From Planctomycetota bacterium (GTDB taxonomy: Bacteria > Planctomycetota > UBA1135 > UBA2386), in assembly GCA_947455805.1 (NCBI GenBank), contig CANGSN010000041.1, positions 1 through 13,319 of the forward strand: 13,319 nucleotides of DNA. The letters are read 5' to 3'. The position numbers were made by a program, and so were the translations under genes. Below, in pieces: positions 1 through 5,076 of this stretch; positions within the stretch are counted from its first letter, which is position 1; every line of letters begins with the position of its first letter. The notes under the pieces were generated by a model. That model saw nothing but the letters and a program-made list of their open reading frames with translations, was not told the origin of the DNA and searched no databases.

Positions 1-183
1 GCTGCCGCGGTGCTGCTGCCAGCCGCGGCGCTGCGTCGCCTCGATGGCCCGCAGCGAGGGGCGCTGCTGGCGGTGGTCGGCGCCTGGATCGACGAACGGC
101 CGGTGCCACCGCAGCGCCTGCTGTTCCCCGACGTGCAGGTCGAGCCCGGCGAACTGGCCGAACTGCTCAGTTGGGCGCCGTAG
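1..183 (+). CDS. C-terminal end of an unidentified protein (partial)
   Basis: An open frame enters the window at base 1 and runs for 60 codons to a TAG at 181-183. Its codons show the strong G/C third-position preference of the neighbouring genes, which supports real coding. The visible tail is rich in Ala, Leu and Pro and ends ELAELLSWAP. It contains no motif I recognise, no Cys pair and no membrane segment. The gene ends about 25 bases before the -35 box of the rpmE promoter, so it is probably a separate transcription unit. I do not assign a function. The main doubt is that high-GC DNA keeps frames open by chance; the codon pattern argues for a gene. Confidence 0.55.
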   Translation, partial: AAAVLLPAAALRRLDGPQRGALLAVVGAWIDERPVPPQRLLFPDVQVEPGELAELLSWAP

Positions 184-208
184 CTGTGCGGGATGCGGCA
201 CGCCACTG

Positions 209-236
209 TTGACCGGCGGCGATCCGTTCCTACACT
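209..236 (+). promoter_or_regulatory. Sigma70-type promoter of rpmE
   Basis: TTGACC at 209-214 (five of six matches to the -35 consensus) is followed after exactly 16 bases by TACACT at 231-236 (four of six to the -10 consensus). Transcription would begin near 243, giving a leader of about 36 bases before the rpmE ATG. The same 16-base spacing recurs at two other genes in the window, which raises confidence. Confidence 0.6.
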
Positions 237-251
237 CCTCGCCCTTCCATT

Positions 252-269
252 CGCACCGATCCCGGTGCG
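252..269 (+). promoter_or_regulatory. Hairpin in the rpmE leader, just before the start codon
   Basis: CGCACCG (252-258) and CGGTGCG (263-269) are perfect complements around a 4-base loop. The stem ends 9 bases before the rpmE ATG, in the place where a ribosome would load, and no Shine-Dalgarno sequence is visible there. This could be an operator for control of bL31 synthesis or simply a stable leader. E. coli rpmE is known to be autogenously regulated; whether the same applies here is inference. Confidence 0.4.
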
Positions 270-278
270 TTGCGTGCC

Positions 279-497
279 ATGAAAGCCGACATCCACCCGA
301 AGTACGTCGAGTGCGCGGTCACCTGCGCCTGCGGCAACAAGTTCACGACCTACTCCGTCAAGTCGGAGATCCGCACCGACATCTGCGCCGCCTGCCACCC
401 ATACTTCACGGGCGCGCAGAAGTTCGTCGACACCGCTGGCCGCGTCGACAAGTTCCTGAAGCGCTACGGCAAGGGCAAGGAAGGCGCGAAGGCGTAG
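279..497 (+). CDS. rpmE: Ribosomal protein bL31, zinc-binding type
   Basis: This 72-residue protein is a component of the 50S subunit at the intersubunit bridge region. It begins MKADIHPKY, the usual bL31 opening, and carries the zinc-type cysteines: Cys16 and Cys18 in TCACGN, then Cys36 and Cys39 in CAACHPYFTG. An extra Cys12 precedes them. The second half has the conserved FTGAQKFVDTAGRVDKF pattern, and the length is normal. The ATG at 279 is chosen over an in-frame TTG at 270 because family members start at MK.DIHP and because a hairpin occupies 252-269. A full sigma70-like promoter lies 43 bases upstream. It sits directly before prfA, a common bacterial neighbourhood. The Cys set indicates the C+ (zinc-binding) form rather than the stress-induced C- paralogue. 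Confidence 0.97.
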   Translation: MKADIHPKYVECAVTCACGNKFTTYSVKSEIRTDICAACHPYFTGAQKFVDTAGRVDKFLKRYGKGKEGAKA

Positions 498-502
498 GTC
501 GC

Positions 503-520
503 CGGCGTGCTGCCACGCCG
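503..520 (+). terminator. Hairpin after rpmE
   Basis: CGGCGTG (503-509) and CACGCCG (514-520) form a perfect 7-bp stem around CTGC, starting 5 bases after the rpmE stop. No T-run follows, so it may be a weak terminator or a 3' end stabiliser that lets some transcription through to prfA, for which I see no convincing promoter. Confidence 0.35.
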
Positions 521-628
521 CTCCACACCGCACGGTTCCTGGCGCCCCGCGCCTCCCGGCATCTTTCCGCCTGCATCCGCGGAGCCCGAGCTGATCTCAG
601 GCCGCAATCTCCGGAGTGGTGGAGCTCG

Positions 629-1708
629 ATGACCACGCTGCGGCCGAAGATCCAGCAGCGCCTCGACGGCATGGTCGCGCGCGTCCAGGAACTGCTGGCG
701 CAGGCCGCCGATCCGAAGGCGCTCGAACGCGCCGATCGCCTCGCAGCCCTGCAGAAGGAGCTCGGCAAGGCGTCGCCGGTGGTCGCGCGCTACCAGGCGT
801 TCCTGCAACTGCAAGCGCAGATCGTCGAGCATCGGGCCCTCTGTTCCGGCTCCGATCGGGACCTGGCCGAGCTCGCCGCCGCCGAGCTGCCAGATCTCGA
901 AGCCCGGGAAGCGGCGGCCGCCACCGAGTTGATCGACGACCTGCTCGCCGACCAGGGCGATGACCGCCGCGACTGCATCGTCGAGATCCGCGCTGGCACC
1001 GGCGGCGAAGAAGCGGCGCTGTTCGCGCGCGACCTGTGCACTATCTACCAGCGCTACGCGACGCGCATGGGCTGGGCGTTCGAGCCGATGAACATGACGC
1101 CCGCCGAGCAGGGTGGCTTCAAGGAAGTCGTGTTCGCACTGCGCGGCACCAATGTGTTCGCAGCCATGCAGTTCGAGTCCGGCGGCCACCGTGTGCAGCG
1201 GGTGCCGGAGACCGAGGCCAAGGGCCGCGTGCACACGTCGGCGGCGACCGTCGCCGTGCTGCCGGAGGTCGAAGAGGTCGAGGTCGACATCGACGACAAG
1301 GACCTGAAGATCGACACCTACCGGTCGAGCGGTGCCGGTGGCCAACACGTCAACAAGACGGAGTCCGCGGTGCGCATCACGCACCTGCCGACCGGCACCG
1401 TCGTCGCCTGCCAGGAGGAGCGCAGCCAGCTGAAGAACCGCCAGCGGGCGATGGCCCTGCTGCGCTCGCGCATCTACGACGCGCGGCAACGCGCGTTGGC
1501 GGCGGCACGTGCTCTGGAGCGCAAGGAGCAGGTCGGCACTGGCGATCGCAGCGACCGCATCCGCACCTACAACTTCCCCCAGGACCGGCTGACCGACCAT
1601 CGGCTCAACCGCAACTTCGCGCTGTCGCAGATCCTGGAGGGCAAGCTCGAGCCGGTGGTGCAGGCGCTGCAGGCCGACGAACGCGAGCGCCGCATCGAAG
1701 CCCTGTGA
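629..1708 (+). CDS. prfA: Peptide chain release factor 1
   Basis: RF1 recognises UAA and UAG in the ribosomal A site and triggers hydrolysis of peptidyl-tRNA. The 359-residue length is typical. The N-terminal helical domain spans about residues 1-110. Domain 2 contains the stop-codon-reading region, where the PxT tripeptide is PET (193-195), within RVPETEAKGRVHTSA. The catalytic GGQ is at 237-239 in SSGAGGQHVNKTESAVRITH, and the C-terminal domain has the usual DRIRTYNFPQDRLTDHR block (about 309-324). The SPF tripeptide of RF2 is absent, so this is RF1. The start is the ATG at 629, preceded by GGTGGAG at 618-624; the frame stays open far upstream but that stretch overlaps rpmE and resembles nothing. 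Its GGQ glutamine is the expected substrate of PrmC, encoded two genes downstream. Confidence 0.97.
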   Translation: MTTLRPKIQQRLDGMVARVQELLAQAADPKALERADRLAALQKELGKASPVVARYQAFLQLQAQIVEHRALCSGSDRDLAELAAAELPDLEAREAAAATELIDDLLADQGDDRRDCIVEIRAGTGGEEAALFARDLCTIYQRYATRMGWAFEPMNMTPAEQGGFKEVVFALRGTNVFAAMQFESGGHRVQRVPETEAKGRVHTSAATVAVLPEVEEVEVDIDDKDLKIDTYRSSGAGGQHVNKTESAVRITHLPTGTVVACQEERSQLKNRQRAMALLRSRIYDARQRALAAARALERKEQVGTGDRSDRIRTYNFPQDRLTDHRLNRNFALSQILEGKLEPVVQALQADERERRIEAL

Positions 1709-1719
1709 ACGCTTCCGCG

Positions 1720-1789
1720 GGCACCCGGCGCCCGGCGCCGCGCCGCGCAAGGTGCGGCTTTCGGCGGCAGCGGTGAACCGCCGGGTGCC
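1720..1789 (+). terminator. Branched inverted repeat between prfA and the membrane-protein gene
   Basis: GGCACCCGGCG (1720-1730) and CGCCGGGTGCC (1779-1789) are perfect 11-base complements enclosing a 48-base loop. Inside the loop GCCGC (1742-1746) pairs with GCGGC (1754-1758), followed at once by TTTC. The structure starts 11 bases after the prfA stop. The inner stem with its short T-run looks like a weak terminator; the long outer stem could hold it closed or replace it, so attenuation is possible. The role is inferred from structure only. Confidence 0.4.
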
Positions 1790-1908
1790 ACCCGCCGTGT
1801 CTGCGTCCACCGCGGTGTCCGACCGATTCGCGCGTGACTGACGCCGCCGCATTTGCCACGATCTTCGCCCCCTCCGATCCCTCTCGAAATCGACCTGGAG
1901 CAAGCACG

Positions 1909-2616
1909 ATGACCGATCCCGCGCAGCCCGCCGAACTCGCCTCCCTCGAACCCCTGGAGCCGCTCGAGACCGGCACGGCGTCTGCCGCCGCCAGCGGTGG
2001 TGACGATGTGCTGGTGCAGTTGACGCGTGGCGGCCTCGCCCCGGCCTACAACCCTTACTGCCGCGACAAGACGTTCTATCGCTTCCTGTTCTGCGGCGTG
2101 ATGATCGTGCTCGGCTGCATGATGCCGTTCACTGCCGACGCCAGCCGCGCCGGGTACCAATACATGAGCGGCGCCATCTACACCTTGATCGGAATCGCGC
2201 TGATCTGGTCGTGGTGGGGCGCGATCGCGCACAACCGGCCGAAGGGCGTGAATTGGGTCGCCATGTGCTTCGTGCCGCTGCTGGCCATCACGATGAACCT
2301 CATCGCCTTCGATCCGATGGCCGCGCGCATGGCGGCGATCGAGATGGGATGGCTGAAGGACGTCGCGGCCACGATGCCGTCGGCTTCGTTCGGCGAGATG
2401 TTCGCCGACATCGGCGGCGCCTTGGCGAAGAAGGCCGAGCCGGCGGCGAAGGTCGAGTACTTCTGGCGCCTGTTCGGACCCGGCCAGGTGTTCGTCTTCC
2501 TGGGGGCGCTGCTGGCCGAGTTCTCGCTGATCGGCGGCATCGTCGGTGGCGCCAAGAAGAACAGCGCCGAGAAGAAGGCCAAGATGATGGCCATCGCCGA
2601 GAAGAAGCGGAAGTGA
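1909..2616 (+). CDS. Four-helix membrane protein of unknown function, between prfA and prmC
   Basis: I do not recognise this 235-residue protein. Residues 1-50 are soluble and acidic/proline-rich (LASLEPLEPLE). Four hydrophobic segments follow at about 56-76, 86-107, 113-134 and 191-214. The loop between helices 3 and 4 (about 135-190) is long and amphipathic. The C-terminus is strongly basic (KKNSAEKKAKMMAIAEKKRK, 216-235), so it is probably cytoplasmic and may bind RNA, ribosome or acidic lipid; that is inference. Start: the ATG at 1909 has GGAG at 1897-1900, 8 bases away, the best Shine-Dalgarno in the window; an earlier in-frame ATG at 1834 lacks one. prmC begins 7 bases after its stop, which suggests cotranscription and translational coupling. 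No catalytic motif is evident. Confidence 0.85.
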   Translation: MTDPAQPAELASLEPLEPLETGTASAAASGGDDVLVQLTRGGLAPAYNPYCRDKTFYRFLFCGVMIVLGCMMPFTADASRAGYQYMSGAIYTLIGIALIWSWWGAIAHNRPKGVNWVAMCFVPLLAITMNLIAFDPMAARMAAIEMGWLKDVAATMPSASFGEMFADIGGALAKKAEPAAKVEYFWRLFGPGQVFVFLGALLAEFSLIGGIVGGAKKNSAEKKAKMMAIAEKKRK

Positions 2617-2623
2617 TCCGCGC

Positions 2624-3520
2624 GTGAGCAGCGGCAGCGTTCCCGGCGGCGAAGCGCAGCACACGGTGCTGAGCGTGCTGCGCGGCGCCGAGACCTGGCT
2701 CGAGCGCCGCGGCGTCGACGCCCCGAAGCGCTCGGCGGAGCTGCTGCTCGGCAAGGTGCTCGGGCTGTCTCGCCTGCAGCTCTACCTCGCGCACGACCGC
2801 CCGCTCGATCCGAAGGAACGCGATGCGATGCGCGCCCTGTTGGTGCGCCGCGGCGACGGCGAGCCGGTCGCGCACCTGCTCGGCAGCTGGAGCTTCCGCG
2901 GGCTGGAGCTCGCCGTTTCACCGGCGGTGCTGATCCCGCGGCCGGAGACCGAGGAGCTCGTCGACCTGGTGCTGGCGCGCGCGCCGCAGGGTGGCCGCGT
3001 CGTCGATCTCGGCACCGGCAGTGGTGCCATCGCCATCGCGGTGGCCCTCGCGCGGCCAGACCTGCAGGTGCTGGCGATCGACCAGAGCCAGGACGCGCTG
3101 CTGGTCGCGGCGGCGAACGTCGCCCGCCACGGCGTCGGCGAGCGCGTGACCTTGCTGCACGGTTCGTGGTGGGCGCCAGTGCCCGCCGACGCGACGTTCG
3201 ACGTCGTCGTCAGCAACCCGCCCTACATCGACCCGAACGCGACCGAAGGCCTCGCCGACGACGTGCGCCGCTTCGAGCCGGCGATGGCGCTGTTCTCGGC
3301 GCCTGGCGACGTGCTGTCGTGCTACCGTGCGATCGGTGCGGGTCTCGCGCGGCATCTGCGGCCCGGTGGCTTCGTCGTCTGCGAAACCGGTGTCGGCGCC
3401 GCCGAGCCAGGCCTCGCTTGGCTGGCCGCGTTGCCGACGGTGCGGGACGCGCAGCTGTTGCCGGACTTCGCCGGCCTGCCGCGCTTCCTGGTCGCGCAGG
3501 CGACGAACGGCAGCGCCTGA
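2624..3520 (+). CDS. prmC: Peptide chain release factor N5-glutamine methyltransferase
   Basis: PrmC (HemK) uses S-adenosylmethionine to methylate the glutamine of the GGQ motif in RF1 and RF2, which increases termination efficiency. The 298-residue protein has the N-terminal helical substrate-recognition domain (about 12-90), the linker signature LIPRPETEELVD (103-114), the SAM-binding motif VVDLGTGSGAIAIA (126-139), and the catalytic NPPY at 198-201 followed by IDP, which binds the target glutamine amide. The length is typical. The GTG at 2624 is chosen because it lies 7 bases after the preceding stop and leaves the full N-terminal domain. No clear Shine-Dalgarno is present, so coupled translation from the membrane-protein gene is likely. 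Its substrate RF1 is encoded two genes upstream. Confidence 0.96.
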   Translation: MSSGSVPGGEAQHTVLSVLRGAETWLERRGVDAPKRSAELLLGKVLGLSRLQLYLAHDRPLDPKERDAMRALLVRRGDGEPVAHLLGSWSFRGLELAVSPAVLIPRPETEELVDLVLARAPQGGRVVDLGTGSGAIAIAVALARPDLQVLAIDQSQDALLVAAANVARHGVGERVTLLHGSWWAPVPADATFDVVVSNPPYIDPNATEGLADDVRRFEPAMALFSAPGDVLSCYRAIGAGLARHLRPGGFVVCETGVGAAEPGLAWLAALPTVRDAQLLPDFAGLPRFLVAQATNGSA

Positions 3521-3554
3521 GAGGCCGAGAAGAAATCAGGATACGGCCTCTCAG
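3517..3554 (+). terminator. Perfect 11-bp hairpin overlapping the prmC stop codon
   Basis: CTGAGAGGCCG (3517-3527) and CGGCCTCTCAG (3544-3554) are exact reverse complements with a 16-base loop. The TGA stop of prmC (3518-3520) lies inside the left arm, so a terminating ribosome would cover it. Only GTTTGG follows rather than a long T-run. It is the first of three hairpins in this convergent gap. Confidence 0.5.
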
Positions 3555-3565
3555 AAGCATGTTTG

Positions 3566-3620
3566 GCGGCTGCCTTCGCAGCCGCGCAGAGGCTTCGAGA
3601 GGATTCTCTCTCAGCCTCTG
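3566..3620. terminator. Two further hairpins between the convergent prmC and PilZ genes
   Basis: GCGGCTGC (3566-3573) pairs perfectly with GCAGCCGC (3578-3585) around CTTC. Then CAGAGGCT (3587-3594) pairs with AGCCTCTG (3613-3620), with an inner GAGAG (3597-3601) and CTCTC (3606-3610) around GATT. Because the flanking genes converge, the set could act as a two-way terminator. The GAGAGG and CCTCTC elements also match those of the hairpin at 3517-3554, so alternative pairings are possible. Confidence 0.45.
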
Positions 3621-3666
3621 AGCCGAACGGCCGGCGCCGTCGGCGCCGCGACGTCCAGCCAGGAGA

Positions 3667-4026
3667 TCACACCTTCTTGCCCTTGGCCACGTAGTTGCGC
3701 AGGGCCACGCGCGTCGGTGTCTGCATCTCGGTGAAGAACACCGCGAGGTCCCACCGGCGTGCGCCGTCGGCGCCCTTGCTCATCGGCGCGCAGCGCACGA
3801 CCGCGCCCTTCACGTGGTGCTTGTCGCTGGCGCCCGGCAGCGAGAAGTCGAGGCCGATCAGCGTCATCTCCGGAATCGCCTGCGGCGACGTGCAGGCGAG
3901 GCCGATCTCGCTGATGTCGCGCAGCAGGGCCGCTTCGGCGCGGCCCGACGACGACACCTGCACGGGGAAGGAGGCCTGGGCGCGGGCGGCCCGGCGACGT
4001 TCGGATTGCGGAGTCGGAGTGGTCAC
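3667..4026 (-). CDS. PilZ-domain protein, probable c-di-GMP receptor
   Basis: The 119-residue single-domain protein carries both parts of the PilZ c-di-GMP-binding signature: RxxxR at Arg11 to Arg15, in ERRRAARAQASFPV, and DxSxxG at Asp37, Ser39 and Gly42, in LLRDISEIGLAC. The later strands VKGAVVRC and WDLAVFF fit the beta-barrel, and the tail is basic (YVAKGKKV). No other domain is attached, so it probably acts as a small adaptor that changes partner binding when c-di-GMP rises; its partner is not evident from the neighbours. The start is GTG at 4026: an in-frame TAA lies four codons upstream, so no earlier start exists. There is no Shine-Dalgarno. A -10-like hexamer ends 7 bases before the GTG, which suggests a leaderless mRNA. 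Confidence 0.88.
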   Translation of the reverse strand: MTTPTPQSERRRAARAQASFPVQVSSSGRAEAALLRDISEIGLACTSPQAIPEMTLIGLDFSLPGASDKHHVKGAVVRCAPMSKGADGARRWDLAVFFTEMQTPTRVALRNYVAKGKKV

Positions 4027-4032
4027 CTCGGC

Positions 4033-4062
4033 AAGTTAGCCGGCTGCCGGCGGCGGTGCCAG
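4033..4062 (-). promoter_or_regulatory. Candidate leaderless-type promoter of the PilZ gene
   Basis: Read on the - strand, CTGGCA (4062-4057) is followed after 18 bases by TAACTT (4038-4033), and 6 bases then separate it from the GTG start at 4026. Transcription starting 6-7 bases after the -10 would begin at the start codon. The spacer is one base longer than usual and TAACTT is only a partial match, so this rests mainly on its position. Confidence 0.35.
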
Positions 4063-4126
4063 CAGGCAGCCTGGGGCGGACGCGCGAGCTGGCCGGCGAA
4101 CGCTCGCGCGCGTCGCCTCGCGTTCC

Positions 4127-4132
4127 TAGGAT
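4127..4132 (+). promoter_or_regulatory. Candidate -10 box of ssb
   Basis: TAGGAT at 4127-4132 follows CGTTCC. The octamer CGTTCCTA ahead of the variable bases is identical to that of the rpmE promoter (CGTTCCTACACT). No -35 match is visible at the usual distance. Transcription near 4139 would give a leader of about 65 bases. Confidence 0.35.
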
Positions 4133-4204
4133 GCGCCGCCCTTTGGACGGCAGGCTGCTGTCGGGGGCTTACCGAACCAAGACGCAACGAACGAGAACAC
4201 GAGC

Positions 4205-4696
4205 ATGGCCAACTTCAACAAAGTCATCCTGATGGGCAACCTGACGCGCGACGTCGAACTGCGGCATACGCAGGGCGGCCAGGCGCTGGCCAAGTTCGGC
4301 ATGGCGATCAATCGCAAGTTCAACACGCAGTCCGGCGAGTCGAAGGAGGAGGTGTGCTTCGTCGACCTCACCGCCTGGGGCAAGCAGGCCGAGCTGCTGA
4401 ACCAGTACGTGCGCAAGGGCAGCCAGCTGATGGTCGAGGGCCGCCTGCAGTACTCGACGTGGGAAAGCCAGGACGGCGGCAAGCGCAACAAGCTGGAGGT
4501 CGTCGTCGAGAACTTCCAGTTCGTCGGCTCGGCGCGCGGCGGCGCTGGCGGCGGTGGTGCAGGCGGTGACGAAGCGAGTGGCGGCGGCGGTGGCGGCGAG
4601 CGCCGCAGCAGTGGTGGTGGTCGGCGTGCGCCGGCGCAGGAAGGTGGCGGTGCGCAAGGCGGCGGCGAAGTCGACTACGGCGACATCCCGTTCTGA
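4205..4696 (+). CDS. ssb: Single-stranded DNA-binding protein
   Basis: SSB coats single-stranded DNA during replication, recombination and repair and recruits partner enzymes through its C-terminal tip. Residues 1-108 form the OB fold: NKVILMGNLTRDVELRHT at the start, FGMAINRKF, then FVDLTAWGKQAELLNQYVRKG and LMVEGRLQYSTW. Residues 109-156 form a disordered linker made largely of Gly with scattered Arg and Ser. The tail is DYGDIPF, the classical acidic/hydrophobic tip that docks partner proteins. The total of 163 residues is typical. The ATG at 4205 gives the canonical N-terminus; only a weak purine stretch precedes it. It is divergent from the PilZ gene and appears monocistronic, not in the common rpsF-ssb-rpsR arrangement. 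Confidence 0.97.
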   Translation: MANFNKVILMGNLTRDVELRHTQGGQALAKFGMAINRKFNTQSGESKEEVCFVDLTAWGKQAELLNQYVRKGSQLMVEGRLQYSTWESQDGGKRNKLEVVVENFQFVGSARGGAGGGGAGGDEASGGGGGGERRSSGGGRRAPAQEGGGAQGGGEVDYGDIPF

Positions 4697-4881
4697 TCGC
4701 GCCGCGCTCGTCGGCGCTGGCGGCAGCGTCGAGGCTGCGTGCGACTTCGCCTCAGCCTCCGCGTTCGGGATGCCGGCCCCTGGTGTTTTCCAATCGCCCC
4801 ATCGCGGGACGGGCGGTCCGCGGGCCCGAGGACGGTCGGCCGCTCGGCTCGTGATCCGGAACTCGCGCTACCGCCGGCCCA

Positions 4882-4905
4882 TGCCAGGGGCGGTTGCCCC
4901 CGGCA
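4882..4905 (+). terminator. Hairpin in the ssb downstream gap
   Basis: TGCC (4882-4885) and GGGGC (4887-4891) pair with GCCCC (4896-4900) and GGCA (4902-4905) around a GGTT loop, with one A/C mismatch. This gives a 9-bp GC-rich stem. No T-run follows. It is a likely 3' end for ssb mRNA, although it lies 186 bases after the stop. Confidence 0.35.
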
Positions 4906-4926
4906 CGTCGACGGCGCGACGGCATC

Positions 4927-4944
4927 CTGGGCCCCACGGCCCAG
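4927..4944 (+). terminator. Second hairpin in the ssb downstream gap
   Basis: CTGGGCC (4927-4933) and GGCCCAG (4938-4944) are perfect complements around CCAC. The hairpin lies 22 bases after the preceding one and about 50 bases before the next promoter, a position suited to insulating the dehydrogenase gene from ssb transcription. Confidence 0.35.
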
Positions 4945-4995
4945 CATCCGCGCGCAAGCTCTTCACGAGCGAATCGTGGCCTGCGGGGGCGCAGC

Positions 4996-5023
4996 TTGCG
5001 TAGAGGCGGGCAGCTTCTACCCT
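4996..5023 (+). promoter_or_regulatory. Promoter of the sugar dehydrogenase gene
   Basis: TTGCGT (4996-5001) is followed after 16 bases by TACCCT (5018-5023). The spacer equals that of the rpmE and Uma2 promoters. The predicted start near 5030 leaves a leader of about 47 bases. No Shine-Dalgarno lies close to the ATG at 5077. Confidence 0.5.
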
Positions 5024-5076
5024 GCTTCGCCCGAAATCCCGTTCGGAGCAGCCTCTACGAGCGCCAACCACGCCGC

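Larger units (their letters stand above)
4697..5076. other. 380-base noncoding gap between ssb and the sugar dehydrogenase gene
   Basis: I see no convincing gene here: open frames cross it on both strands, but none begins with a plausible start or resembles a protein family. It holds two strong hairpins (4882-4905 and 4927-4944) and, at its right end, the promoter of the dehydrogenase gene. The left part, 4697-4880, has only weak pairing potential. A short RNA with the hairpins as its 3' end is possible, but no promoter for one is evident. Confidence 0.5.

Noticed and set aside
270..278. TTG start for rpmE at 270
   Set aside because: It adds MRA before the conserved MKADIHPKY, and it directly abuts the leader hairpin; the ATG at 279 fits the family.
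44..628. In-frame upstream extension of prfA by 195 codons
   Set aside because: It overlaps rpmE in another frame and the 1-183 partial gene, resembles no protein, and RF1 has a full-length start at 629 with a Shine-Dalgarno.
822..1300. PET in place of PAT or PVT in the stop-codon-reading tripeptide of RF1
   Set aside because: The middle position of PxT is variable in bacterial RF1 and, to my knowledge, PET occurs elsewhere; no change in specificity is implied.
464..1903. Long open frame of 479 codons on the - strand opposite prfA
   Set aside because: It mirrors prfA, which has clear family motifs. Its product is an Arg/Ala/Leu/Gln-rich string without family resemblance, the usual shadow of a high-GC gene.
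3632..3648. Twin palindrome CGGCGCCG as a separate protein-binding site
   Set aside because: The sequence is striking but such GC palindromes are common in this composition, and nothing nearby identifies a regulator; mentioned only with the hairpin run.
4894..5076. Upstream extension of the dehydrogenase frame
   Set aside because: The extension would bury the signal peptide 61 residues inside the protein and would span two hairpins and the promoter.
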